Below are positions 1 to 5,350 of a stretch of DNA of 5,354 nt, one piece after another (position 1 is the stretch's first letter; every line of letters begins with the position of its first letter). Below the pieces are notes generated by a model that was given only the letters and a program-made list of their open reading frames with translations, did no database searches and was not told the origin of the DNA. The stretch covers positions 1-5,354 of the forward strand of contig JAGWBL010000098.1 in assembly GCA_021295935.1 (NCBI GenBank), given 5' to 3'. A program made the translations under genes and the position numbers. The stretch comes from Pseudomonadales bacterium. Its GTDB lineage: Bacteria; Pseudomonadota; Gammaproteobacteria; Pseudomonadales; Azotimanducaceae.

Positions 1-67
1 CGAGACGTTCTTCCAGCATCCCGACGCCGACCGCTGTCCGATCATTGAAGCGGTGGACGTGCAGTGA
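1..67 (+). CDS. 3' end of an unidentified protein-coding gene (partial)
   Basis: Only the last 21 codons are inside the window, read in the frame that starts at base 2 and ends at the TGA at 65-67. The visible C-terminus is E-T-F-F-Q-H-P-D-A-D-R-C-P-I-I-E-A-V-D-V-Q. This is too little to assign a family. The stop overlaps the GTG start of the following GST gene in a GTGA arrangement (64-67). That overlap suggests the two were translated in one operon and supports this being a real reading frame. I do not recognise the protein. Confidence 0.55.
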   Translation, partial: ETFFQHPDADRCPIIEAVDVQ

Positions 68-676
68 AGCTCTACGACCAAGTATTTGCACCCAATCCCC
101 GGCGCGTCCGCATGTTCATGGCGGAGAAGGGAATCGAGTGCGAACGCGTACAAGTCAACATCGTCGAAGCTGAAAACCTGGACGAAGAGTTCCTGTCCAT
201 TTCGCCGCGAGGTCTGTTGCCATGCTTGGTGCTGGATGACGGCACGGTGATTGACGAGTCCCTCGCGATCTGTCGGTACTTTGAGGAGATTCAGCCGGAT
301 CCGCCCTTGATGGGAACCACAGCCTTGGAACGCGCCCAGATCGCTGCACGGCCTGCGTCATGCTGCGGAGGCGTTTCGAAATGCCTACCCCAAGTTCTCG
401 GAACGTGGCCTGGGCGGCAGTGTCGGAAACGTTCCGGCCATTGCGGAACTGGTGCCCCGGTCCAGGCGACTCCTCTCCAAGTTCTACCTGCAGCTTGATT
501 CGCACCTGGCTGGGCATGGTTTCGTGCACAAAGATTTCTTAACCCTCGCGGACATCACAGCGCTATGCACGGTAGACTTTGCTTCGGTCGCGGGCAGAGT
601 GCCGCTTCCTGAGACCTGCGCAAATCTCTGGCGCTGGCACCGGGAAGTCTCCGCTCGGCCGAGTGCCGCGGCATGA
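64..676 (+). pseudogene. Glutathione S-transferase family protein, frameshifted by an internal deletion
   Basis: The first frame (GTG at 64) gives a GST N-terminal thioredoxin-like domain of about 85 residues. It shows P-R-R-V-R-M near the start, the cis-proline loop S-P-R-G-L-L-P-C-L (Pro53) and the D-E-S glutathione-contact motif (Glu65, Ser66). The frame stays GST-like up to E-R-A-Q-I-A near base 348, then becomes unrelated sequence and stops at 496-498. The GST C-terminal helical domain continues in the frame shifted by one base, from about base 350 to the TGA at 674-676. Its landmarks are A-E-A-F-R-N-A-Y-P-K-F, D-S-H-L-A-G-H-G-F-V, L-A-D-I-T-A-L and a final W-H-R-E-V-S-A-R-P-S. Family members normally have a longer stretch, usually with a Trp and several charged residues, between the two halves. 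The lesion therefore looks like a deletion of roughly 20-26 bases, not a single-base slip. Cytosolic GSTs conjugate glutathione to electrophiles, but this copy would not make an intact enzyme. A sequencing or assembly fault is the alternative. Confidence 0.8.
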
Positions 677-692
677 TCTTGGTCTTCAAATG

Positions 693-698
693 AAGGAG
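693..698 (+). promoter_or_regulatory. Ribosome binding site (AAGGAG)
   Basis: AAGGAG is a strong Shine-Dalgarno match ending 12 bases before the ATG at 711. The spacing is slightly long. It lies just inside a second in-frame ATG at 690, which it could not serve. It therefore favours 711 as the start of the exported protein, which also puts the twin-arginine pair at residues 5-6. Confidence 0.5.
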
Positions 699-710
699 CG
701 CTCAGAAACC

Positions 711-1232
711 ATGTATCTCACTCGAAGAAACATCCTGGTTTTTACGACCGCTTCGGTCGCGCTTCCAGCGATCGGCATTCCGCGTCGGGGCGACGCGCCC
801 GCGCTTGGCGACGCGCTGGATTCGACGTTGGTCTATCTGTCACCGCTGAAGGAGGACGGGACGGAGAGCACCTGCCACGGAGAAGTCTGGTTCGTGCTGC
901 ACGACGGGAGCATGTACGTCAGTACTCGGACCGGTGCTTGGCGTGCGGAAAATGTGCGCAACGGCAACGAATTGGCTCGACTCTGGGTGGGAGAACACGG
1001 GGTGTGGACCGAAGCTGGCGACAAGTTCAAGGATTCTCCTAGTTTCGTCGCGACTGCGGAGTTCGAGACCGACAAAGCAGTTCAGGCTGCCGTGCTGGCG
1101 AAGTTTGGCGAGAAGTATTCGTCGGGGTGGGGCAAGTGGGGACCTCGATTCAAGCAGGGTCTCGAGAGCGGTGCCCGGGTGCTTTTGAAGTATTCGCGCG
1201 TCGAGAACGGCCACGTCGTTCCGATAGGCTGA
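711..1232 (+). CDS. Tat-exported protein, probable PNPOx-like split-barrel family
   Basis: This is a 173-residue protein. The N-terminus M-Y-L-T-R-R-N-I-L-V followed by an uncharged stretch to about residue 22 looks like a twin-arginine (Tat) signal, so the mature protein is probably periplasmic. Residues 36-100 follow the pattern of the pyridoxamine-phosphate-oxidase-like FMN-binding split barrel. Strand L-V-Y-L-S-P-L leads to E-V-W-F-V-L-H-D-G-S-M-Y-V-S-T-R, then a helix-like A-W-R-A-E-N-V-R-N-G-N-E and L-A-R-L-W-V-G. The C-terminal third (118-173) has a charged helix, a G-W-G-K-W-G-P-R-F motif and the strand A-R-V-L-L-K-Y-S-R-V. Tat export would fit a protein that folds around a flavin-type cofactor before export, but the cofactor is not shown by the sequence. 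The start is set by the AAGGAG at 693-698; ATG 690 is the alternative and adds seven residues. The family call is by pattern only. Existence as a gene is much surer than function. Confidence 0.72.
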   Translation: MYLTRRNILVFTTASVALPAIGIPRRGDAPALGDALDSTLVYLSPLKEDGTESTCHGEVWFVLHDGSMYVSTRTGAWRAENVRNGNELARLWVGEHGVWTEAGDKFKDSPSFVATAEFETDKAVQAAVLAKFGEKYSSGWGKWGPRFKQGLESGARVLLKYSRVENGHVVPIG

Positions 1233-1404
1233 GCTGACGGACCTGGACGAGGGGATTGGGTGGGGACGACGGCCTCAGCCGGGAAGCGACAAGGTTCGGA
1301 ATCCGTCCGCCAGTGCAGAGGAAGCGAAAGAGCTCCGTGAGTCCTTGGTGAATCTGGCCTTCGAGGCCGGCATCAACGAAGCAGTGGCTGCCACCTCCGA
1401 CTAG
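1228..1404 (+). other. Short open frame without a standard start, possible gene remnant
   Basis: After the preceding stop, one plus-strand frame stays open for 58 codons to the TAG at 1402-1404. Its second half reads like real protein: A-S-A-E-E-A-K-E-L-R-E-S-L-V-N-L followed by A-F-E-A-G-I-N-E-A-V-A-A-T, an amphipathic helical pattern. There is no ATG, and the only TTG/GTG codons come late (1345, 1348, 1384). No ribosome binding site supports any of them. It could be the decayed 3' end of a lost gene, or chance in GC-rich DNA. Its TAG overlaps the TAG of the convergent MFS gene within the bases CTAG (1401-1404). Nothing else was found between 1233 and 1400 except the hairpin at 1354-1370. 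Confidence 0.25.
1354..1370. terminator. Hairpin between convergent genes, weak terminator candidate
   Basis: GGCCT (1356-1360), loop TCG and AGGCC (1364-1368) form a five-pair stem. It can extend by one wobble and one C-G pair to 1354 and 1370. It sits just beyond the MFS stop, between convergent transcription units, where a bidirectional terminator is expected. No T-tract follows on either strand, so intrinsic termination is not well supported. It also lies inside the short open frame. Confidence 0.2.
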
Positions 1405-2741
1405 CCCCCACCGGAAGCGGCCCCGCGAGGGATGGGCACACCAAGGCGCTCAAGCGTATCTCGCATCTGGGGTCTTCCCACTCTGTATCGGTCGTCACTG
1501 AGCAGGTAAGAGAACACGACTCCGATCGCGAGGATGACCCCTCCGCTGAGGAAGCAGAAGACCACAGCCCGTCCCGGGTACTGGTCCTTCAGGTGCCCGA
1601 CATAGAGGGGCCCGAAGATCCCGGCTGCGGCCCAAGCGGTGAGTACCGCCCCGTAAATGGTTGACATGCGCTTGGAACCGAACACATCGAGAATGAACGA
1701 CGGCACGGTGGCGAACCCGCCGCCGAAACAGAGCAGGATGTAGCACACCAGTCCGCAGAACACCCACGGATTGATGTCGGCCAGGAGCAGCCCGAACACG
1801 ACCATCTGGGTCGCCAGCAGCAAACGGAAGACGTTGGTCCTTCCGATCCGGTCGGAAAGCAGCCCCCAGAACAGTCGTCCCAGCCCATTGAAAATCGAAC
1901 TCACGGCGATCAGCGTCGCCCCGTACTGCGCCAACACCACGGGCTCCAGCAGGGGATTGGCCGCTCCCCATACCTCCTGCAGCAAGGTGGACTGGAAGCT
2001 TATGACCGAGATCCCAGCCGCGATGTTGAAGAAGAACACGATCCAAAGCACCACGAACTCTGGCGAAGCGAGGCAGCGAGCAATAGTGGGTTCGGCTGCC
2101 GATTGCAGCACTCGCGTCTTCGGCTCGTTGCTGTTCGACATCACTTCCTGGCTCGGTGGGTCGGTAAGCAGGATGCTGGACGGGATCAGCACAGTGGCGA
2201 ACACGATCCCGTGGCAAATGAACACGAGAGCGAGGTCGCCTCGGGTGACATCCACCAGCAGTGGCGCGAGGAACTTGCTCAGCACCAACGCGCCGAAGCC
2301 GAACCCCATCACGACGATGCCGGTCGCGAGTCCCCTGCGATTCGGAAACCACTTCGCGGTCGTGGCGACCGGAGTTACGTACCCCATGCCTATGCCCATT
2401 CCACCAAGTACGCCATGCCCGAGGCAGAACCAAAGCACGCTGTCGGCCTGGATGGACAATCCGCCGATGACGTATCCAACGGAGAAGAAGACGCTTCCGG
2501 TGAGTGCGAGCGCTCGAGGTCCTACTTTGGGCAAGAGCGTGCCTGCTATCGCTGCGGAGACGCCAAGTGAGAAAATCGTGACGCTGAACGCGAGAGCCGT
2601 GTCAGAGTAGGTCCAAGCAAGGTCCCGGACCAGCAACGTCTGAAAGAAACTCCACGCGTACACCGTGCCGAAGCACAACTGCAGAAGCGTGCAAAGCGCC
2701 AGGATCACTGGAGACGACATGCGATCCTTGATCGGGGTCAT
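1401..2741 (-). CDS. OFA-family (oxalate/formate antiporter-like) MFS transporter
   Basis: This is a 446-residue inner-membrane carrier with about twelve hydrophobic segments and a longer hydrophilic central loop near residues 194-226. OFA-type marks are the opening L-Q-L-C-F-G-T-V-Y-A-W-S, the TM4-TM5 stretch G-M-G-Y-V-T-P-V-A-T-T-A-K-W-F-P-N-R-R-G-L-A-T-G (118-141), N-G-L-G-R-L-F-W-G-L-L-S-D-R-I-G-R (285-301) and I-Y-G-A-V-L-T-A-W-A-A-A-G (362-374). Characterised OFA proteins exchange or import small carboxylates such as oxalate, formate or pyruvate. The substrate here is unknown. The arginine of the N-G-L-G-R motif (Arg289) is kept. Trp370 stands where oxalate transporters have a binding lysine in TM11, so oxalate is unlikely. 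The gene is third in the trio, 15 bases after the sensor-like gene. Start choice is open. ATG 2741 lacks a ribosome site but gives a positively charged N-terminus. The in-frame ATG at 2720 has AAGGA four bases upstream and gives 439 residues. Confidence 0.88.
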   Translation of the reverse strand: MTPIKDRMSSPVILALCTLLQLCFGTVYAWSFFQTLLVRDLAWTYSDTALAFSVTIFSLGVSAAIAGTLLPKVGPRALALTGSVFFSVGYVIGGLSIQADSVLWFCLGHGVLGGMGIGMGYVTPVATTAKWFPNRRGLATGIVVMGFGFGALVLSKFLAPLLVDVTRGDLALVFICHGIVFATVLIPSSILLTDPPSQEVMSNSNEPKTRVLQSAAEPTIARCLASPEFVVLWIVFFFNIAAGISVISFQSTLLQEVWGAANPLLEPVVLAQYGATLIAVSSIFNGLGRLFWGLLSDRIGRTNVFRLLLATQMVVFGLLLADINPWVFCGLVCYILLCFGGGFATVPSFILDVFGSKRMSTIYGAVLTAWAAAGIFGPLYVGHLKDQYPGRAVVFCFLSGGVILAIGVVFSYLLSDDRYRVGRPQMRDTLERLGVPIPRGAASGGG

Positions 2742-2756
2742 GGATACAGACCGGGT

Positions 2757-3503
2757 CTAGGAATGCGCGTCCGCACCCGGCTCTTCCTGTTCCTGAAGGG
2801 CGCCCTCTTGCTTCGACGAGAAGTAGTCGAACAGGTGCGCGAGAGTTCCGTACTCGTCGTTCCGGTCCGCGACGAGCTTGACCTTGGGCTCCATGGCGGT
2901 GCTCATCGCCAGCGACTGAGCATACGAGAGCAGCGAGTCCAAATGGCGGCCCGACCGATACATGAGCCAAGTGGCCAGCACCACGCCAGCCAGGAATATG
3001 CAGGAAATCAAGTAGACCTGCTGCCCGACTGCCTGCTGAATCTTCAGCGCGATCAGTCCCGTGTCCATGCCAACGTGTACCGACCCGGCCAATCCGGCGA
3101 GGATGGGGCGACTGACCTCGAAGAAGTCGCCCATGCCCGCAATGTTGCGGTCCAGGGAGGCGTTGTCCGGCCGTGCGCCTTTGATGATCTCTGGCGGAAT
3201 GCCCGGAACGAAAGTGTGGGCGACAAAACCCCCGTGTTCGTCCGTGATGTAGATGTAGCTCACGCCCTGTATGTCGATGAACTGGTCAATGAACGACTGA
3301 AGCGTTGACAGGTCTCGATTCAGCAGGATGTCAACGCTTGCATCCGCGATCGTCTTCGCGATGCCACCACTGTTGGTGCGATACTCGTTCGACAGGTGAG
3401 TGTCGACGGTGTAGATGCAGAGCGCCGAGGTGGAAAGGCTCATCACCAGGAAGAGCGCGAATATCCCGAACAGCGTGCCGCGGTTGATTCTCTGGATCTT
3501 CAC
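2757..3503 (-). CDS. Two-TM membrane protein, Cache-like sensor plus HAMP, no output domain
   Basis: This 248-residue protein has a TM helix at about 11-31 and an extracytoplasmic domain at about 32-160. A second TM helix spans about 163-182, and a HAMP-like region covers about 183-232. The periplasmic part looks like a single-Cache/PAS-like sensor: N-R-D-L-S-T-L-Q-S-F-I-D-Q-F, then strand I-Q-G-V-S-Y-I-Y-I-T-D-E-H-G and V-A-H-T-F-V-P, closing with A-G-S-V-H-V-G-M-D. The HAMP part carries the D-E-Y-G motif (216-219). The protein ends 16 residues later in a Glu/Gln-rich tail, with no histidine kinase, cyclase, GGDEF or methyl-accepting domain. The next gene begins 15 bases on, so there is no room for a lost one. 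The GTG start overlaps the upstream TGA as GTGA (3500-3503) without a ribosome site, which implies translational coupling to the binding protein. It probably senses or relays ligand state across the membrane. The partner it signals to is not visible. Confidence 0.8.
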   Translation of the reverse strand: MKIQRINRGTLFGIFALFLVMSLSTSALCIYTVDTHLSNEYRTNSGGIAKTIADASVDILLNRDLSTLQSFIDQFIDIQGVSYIYITDEHGGFVAHTFVPGIPPEIIKGARPDNASLDRNIAGMGDFFEVSRPILAGLAGSVHVGMDTGLIALKIQQAVGQQVYLISCIFLAGVVLATWLMYRSGRHLDSLLSYAQSLAMSTAMEPKVKLVADRNDEYGTLAHLFDYFSSKQEGALQEQEEPGADAHS

Positions 3504-4777
3504 TTCGCGAACCGCTCGCTCCAGTCGCGGAGGGTCACGAATTTCCTGTCGTCGACCATGGTGTAGTAGATCCGCTGGAGCCCCTGTCGCCTCCGTGGAC
3601 TGAACGACACGAGCTCGTTGATGCCCAGATCGAAGTCCTTCACCGAGAACACCGCTCCCTCCAGGCGTTCCCGCGCGGGTTGATCTCCCATGCGGGTCAG
3701 GATTTCAGTCATGAGCTTTGCATTGAGGTAGCCCTCGAGACTCACAAAGCTGTAAAGCAGCGGTGTGTAGGGTTCGTCGAGCAGATCAGAAGGTAGATCC
3801 GTGTTGACGGTGGTCATCCTGGACCGATATTCGGGAATCACCGGAATGGAGAGATCCTCGTAGCTTGGCACCACCTGCGAGTTCACCAGAAGTCGGGTGT
3901 ACCGCTCGGGGTTGTCGGTGGAATCCACGAGGAGTTTCAGCAGGTTCTCGCTTCCGACGAAGGAGAGATTTGCGATCGGCACTTCGAGACCGAAGTCGAT
4001 CGAGTCGCGGATGAATGCTGCGCATGCGGCGTACGATCCGGTGCAAATCACGGAATCCGGGTTGGTTTCCTTGAGGATTTCGACCTGACGTCGCATGCTG
4101 TCGGTGAAGCGGGTGCCTCGTTTGTAGGTCGCTTCTCCGACAATCGTCTTGTCGTGTTCGGCCAACGCGTCTCGTACCCCCGCCCAGCCGCTTCGGCCGT
4201 AGGCGTCCGCCTGGTAGAACACCGCTACGCGACTGCGTCCTACTCGCACGAAGTTGTGCACCAGACCGGCGGTTTCCTGGGCATAGGAAGCGCGCAGGTT
4301 GAACGCGAAATCACCGTAAGGAGGCTGGCGCTGGGGTTGGGCGCCCGTGAAGGGGAAGAAGATGTAGGCGTTGCGATCCTGGAACTTCTTCAGGAGAGGC
4401 AACACGCGTGTGACCGTTGGCGTGCCCACATAGCCGAAGAGGGCAAACACGTCGTCCTCAGCGATCAGCTTGAGCGTGTTCAGCACGGAGGGCACGGGCT
4501 GGTAGCCGTCGTCGTAGCATTGCAACCGGACCGTGCGTCCGTTGATGCCGCCGGATTGATTGACGTGACGGAAGTAGGCTTGGGAACCCCGATAGAGTTC
4601 GATGCCCAAGCTGCGCGAGGGGCCGCGAAACGCTGCCGACACACCAAGAATGAATTCGCTGTCGGTGACGCCGTCTGTCGCACACAAGCGGTTGCCCAAG
4701 CCCCAGAAAGGCAAAGCGGCCGCGCCTTTCAGGCTCTTCTCAACTAGCGAGCGGCGGTTCAGACGGTGCGGGGGCAA
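3500..4777 (-). CDS. Periplasmic substrate-binding protein, Peripla_BP_6 (LivK/AmiC-like), Tat signal
   Basis: This 425-residue protein has the type-I periplasmic ligand-binding fold. The N-terminal H-R-L-N-R-R-S-L-V-E plus a hydrophobic stretch to about residue 28 is a twin-arginine-like signal. The first lobe shows F-I-L-G-V-S-A-A-F-R-G-P (42-53), G-G-I-N-G-R (76-81), D-D-G-Y-Q-P (89-94) and F-G-Y-V-G-T-P-T (114-121). The second lobe begins near V-A-V-F-Y-Q-A-D-A-Y-G-R-S-G-W (184-198). The C-terminal S-L-E-G-Y-L-N-A-K-L-M (346-356) is typical of the family. Members bind amino acids, amides or other small molecules for ABC import, or act as ligand sensors. No ABC permease or ATPase gene is adjacent. 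The gene is instead coupled to a Cache-HAMP protein and an MFS carrier, which favours a sensing or non-ABC transport role. The start is TTG, since no ATG or GTG lies in frame between the upstream stop (4844-4846) and the signal peptide. Its ribosome site is weak, so the exact start is uncertain. N-R-L-C-A is not a convincing lipobox. Confidence 0.88.
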   Translation of the reverse strand: MPPHRLNRRSLVEKSLKGAAALPFWGLGNRLCATDGVTDSEFILGVSAAFRGPSRSLGIELYRGSQAYFRHVNQSGGINGRTVRLQCYDDGYQPVPSVLNTLKLIAEDDVFALFGYVGTPTVTRVLPLLKKFQDRNAYIFFPFTGAQPQRQPPYGDFAFNLRASYAQETAGLVHNFVRVGRSRVAVFYQADAYGRSGWAGVRDALAEHDKTIVGEATYKRGTRFTDSMRRQVEILKETNPDSVICTGSYAACAAFIRDSIDFGLEVPIANLSFVGSENLLKLLVDSTDNPERYTRLLVNSQVVPSYEDLSIPVIPEYRSRMTTVNTDLPSDLLDEPYTPLLYSFVSLEGYLNAKLMTEILTRMGDQPARERLEGAVFSVKDFDLGINELVSFSPRRRQGLQRIYYTMVDDRKFVTLRDWSERFAK

Positions 4778-4828
4778 TCGATTGACTCGTTGATCGCTTT
4801 CGGGGACGCGACACCGCCAAGTTCGACG

Positions 4829-4858
4829 AATTGTGATGGTACTTCACAGTCACCAATT
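4829..4858 (-). promoter_or_regulatory. Inverted repeats upstream of the binding-protein operon, operator candidate
   Basis: Two overlapping inverted repeats lie about 55-80 bases upstream of the TTG at 4777. TGTGA (4832-4836) pairs with TCACA (4844-4848) across seven bases. The longer AATTGTGA (4829-4836) pairs with TCAC-c-AATT (4850-4858) with one bulged base. The first looks like a CRP/FNR half-site pair, but the spacer is seven, not six. Position and symmetry suit a transcription-factor site for the operon. The regulator is unknown. Confidence 0.3.
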
Positions 4859-5082
4859 GGGCATGCGAGCGCGAATCCTCGGTGAGCGCGACCGGAGTCT
4901 CCGAGCGGAGGACTGCTGTGCCCGAAGGGTGCTCGCGAGGAGCGGCGAAGGATTGCATGTTGGAAGCTTCCCGACCGACGCACCGATGCGCTGAGCAGGC
5001 AGGTCCTGCGGCACCGAGATCGACATCCCGAAAGGAGTGCTGGATCGGAGAACCTGTCCTGCGGAAGGCTGGCATCCCGGAA

Positions 5083-5097
5083 CGCTGGACACCAGCG
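5083..5097 (-). terminator. Hairpin just after the small gene's stop, weak terminator candidate
   Basis: CGCTGG (5083-5088), loop ACA and CCAGCG (5092-5097) make a perfect six-pair stem. It begins seven bases downstream of the minus-strand stop at 5105-5107. The minus-strand sequence that follows has only two T residues, so it is a stem without a proper T-tract. It may be a weak or Rho-assisted terminator, or an mRNA 3' stabiliser. Confidence 0.3.
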
Positions 5098-5104
5098 GCG
5101 GCGG

Positions 5105-5350
5105 CTACTCTGTGAAAACCCGTATTGCGGTGCCTTCCGAGCCCTTGTAGTTGATCTCCAACTCGCCAAGAGCCTGTTGCAGGTCCTCGGTGCCGAGTTC
5201 ACCCAGCAAATCGACGTCCAGCCCCTTGGACTTGAGAACTTCCAGGAGGGGGCTTGGAAGCAGCGAGGCCAGACCCAGTCCCCATTTCAGCAACGGCATG
5301 GGAACGCGGGCATTGACGCAGTCGCCCTTGGTCTCTACGACCACATGCAT
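5105..5350 (-). CDS. Small SHOCT-like domain protein (YvlB/LiaX/DUF4097-associated type)
   Basis: The frame encodes 81 residues from an ATG only four bases from the window edge, so its ribosome site is not visible and a start further upstream cannot be excluded. It opens with a strand-like M-H-V-V-V-E-T-K-G-D, then V-N-A-R-V-P-M-P-L-L-K-W-G-L-G-L-A-S. A helix (P-L-L-E-V-L-K-S-K-G-L-D-V-D) and E-D-L-Q-Q-A-L-G-E-L-E-I-N-Y follow, and it ends in the strand A-I-R-V-F-T-E. This order of V-N-x-R-V-P, then a short helix with K-G-L/I-D-V/I-D-L, then D-L-x-x-x-L-x-x-L-E-I matches, from memory, the small SHOCT-like proteins that occur alone or fused to DUF4097 adhesin-like domains in envelope-stress loci. 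No TM helix or signal peptide is seen. It is probably cytoplasmic, with no known enzymatic activity. It is separated from the binding-protein operon by 327 bases and probably transcribed independently. Confidence 0.65.
   Translation of the reverse strand: MHVVVETKGDCVNARVPMPLLKWGLGLASLLPSPLLEVLKSKGLDVDLLGELGTEDLQQALGELEINYKGSEGTAIRVFTE

Larger units (their letters stand above)
4778..5104. other. 327-base intergenic region with several short palindromes
   Basis: No open frame here looks like protein. The region lies between two minus-strand genes, so it should hold the end of the small gene's transcript and the promoter of the binding-protein operon. Short symmetrical elements are CGGAG-T-CTCCG (4893-4903) with a further CGGAG at 4906-4910, CTCGCGAG (4932-4939), the perfect ten-base GGAAGCTTCC (4962-4971) and GCAGG-T-CCTGC (4999-5009). 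The nine-base GTCCTGCGG occurs twice (5003-5011 and 5056-5064). I could not identify a convincing -35/-10 pair. A few such palindromes are expected by chance in this length of GC-rich DNA. Confidence 0.4.

Noticed and set aside
1495..2610. Long open frames overlapping the MFS gene on both strands
   Set aside because: They are rich in Arg, Pro, Ser or low-complexity composition, lack family patterns and lie wholly within a clear twelve-TM carrier frame. They are typical GC-rich shadows.
2602..2970. Frameshift joining the Cache-HAMP gene to a lost kinase
   Set aside because: The alternative frame downstream shows no H-box, N-box or ATPase motif, and the MFS gene starts immediately.
2763..3308. 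181-codon plus-strand open frame opposite the Cache-HAMP gene
   Set aside because: It has Arg/Val/Leu-rich shadow composition, while the opposite frame has clear TM, Cache and HAMP features.
4678..4690. Lipobox in the binding protein (N-R-L-C-A)
   Set aside because: Residues before the cysteine do not fit the L-A/S-G/A-C pattern, and the Tat-like signal explains export.
4154..4747. 197-codon plus-strand open frame opposite the binding-protein gene
   Set aside because: It is antisense to well-conserved Peripla_BP_6 motifs and its translation shows no domain pattern.
4832..4848. Classical CRP/FNR site
   Set aside because: The half-sites match but the spacer is seven bases, not six. Kept only as a generic operator candidate.
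4740..5202. Minus-strand open frames spanning the intergenic gap
   Set aside because: They overlap both flanking genes in other frames, and their Ser/Arg-rich translations look random.
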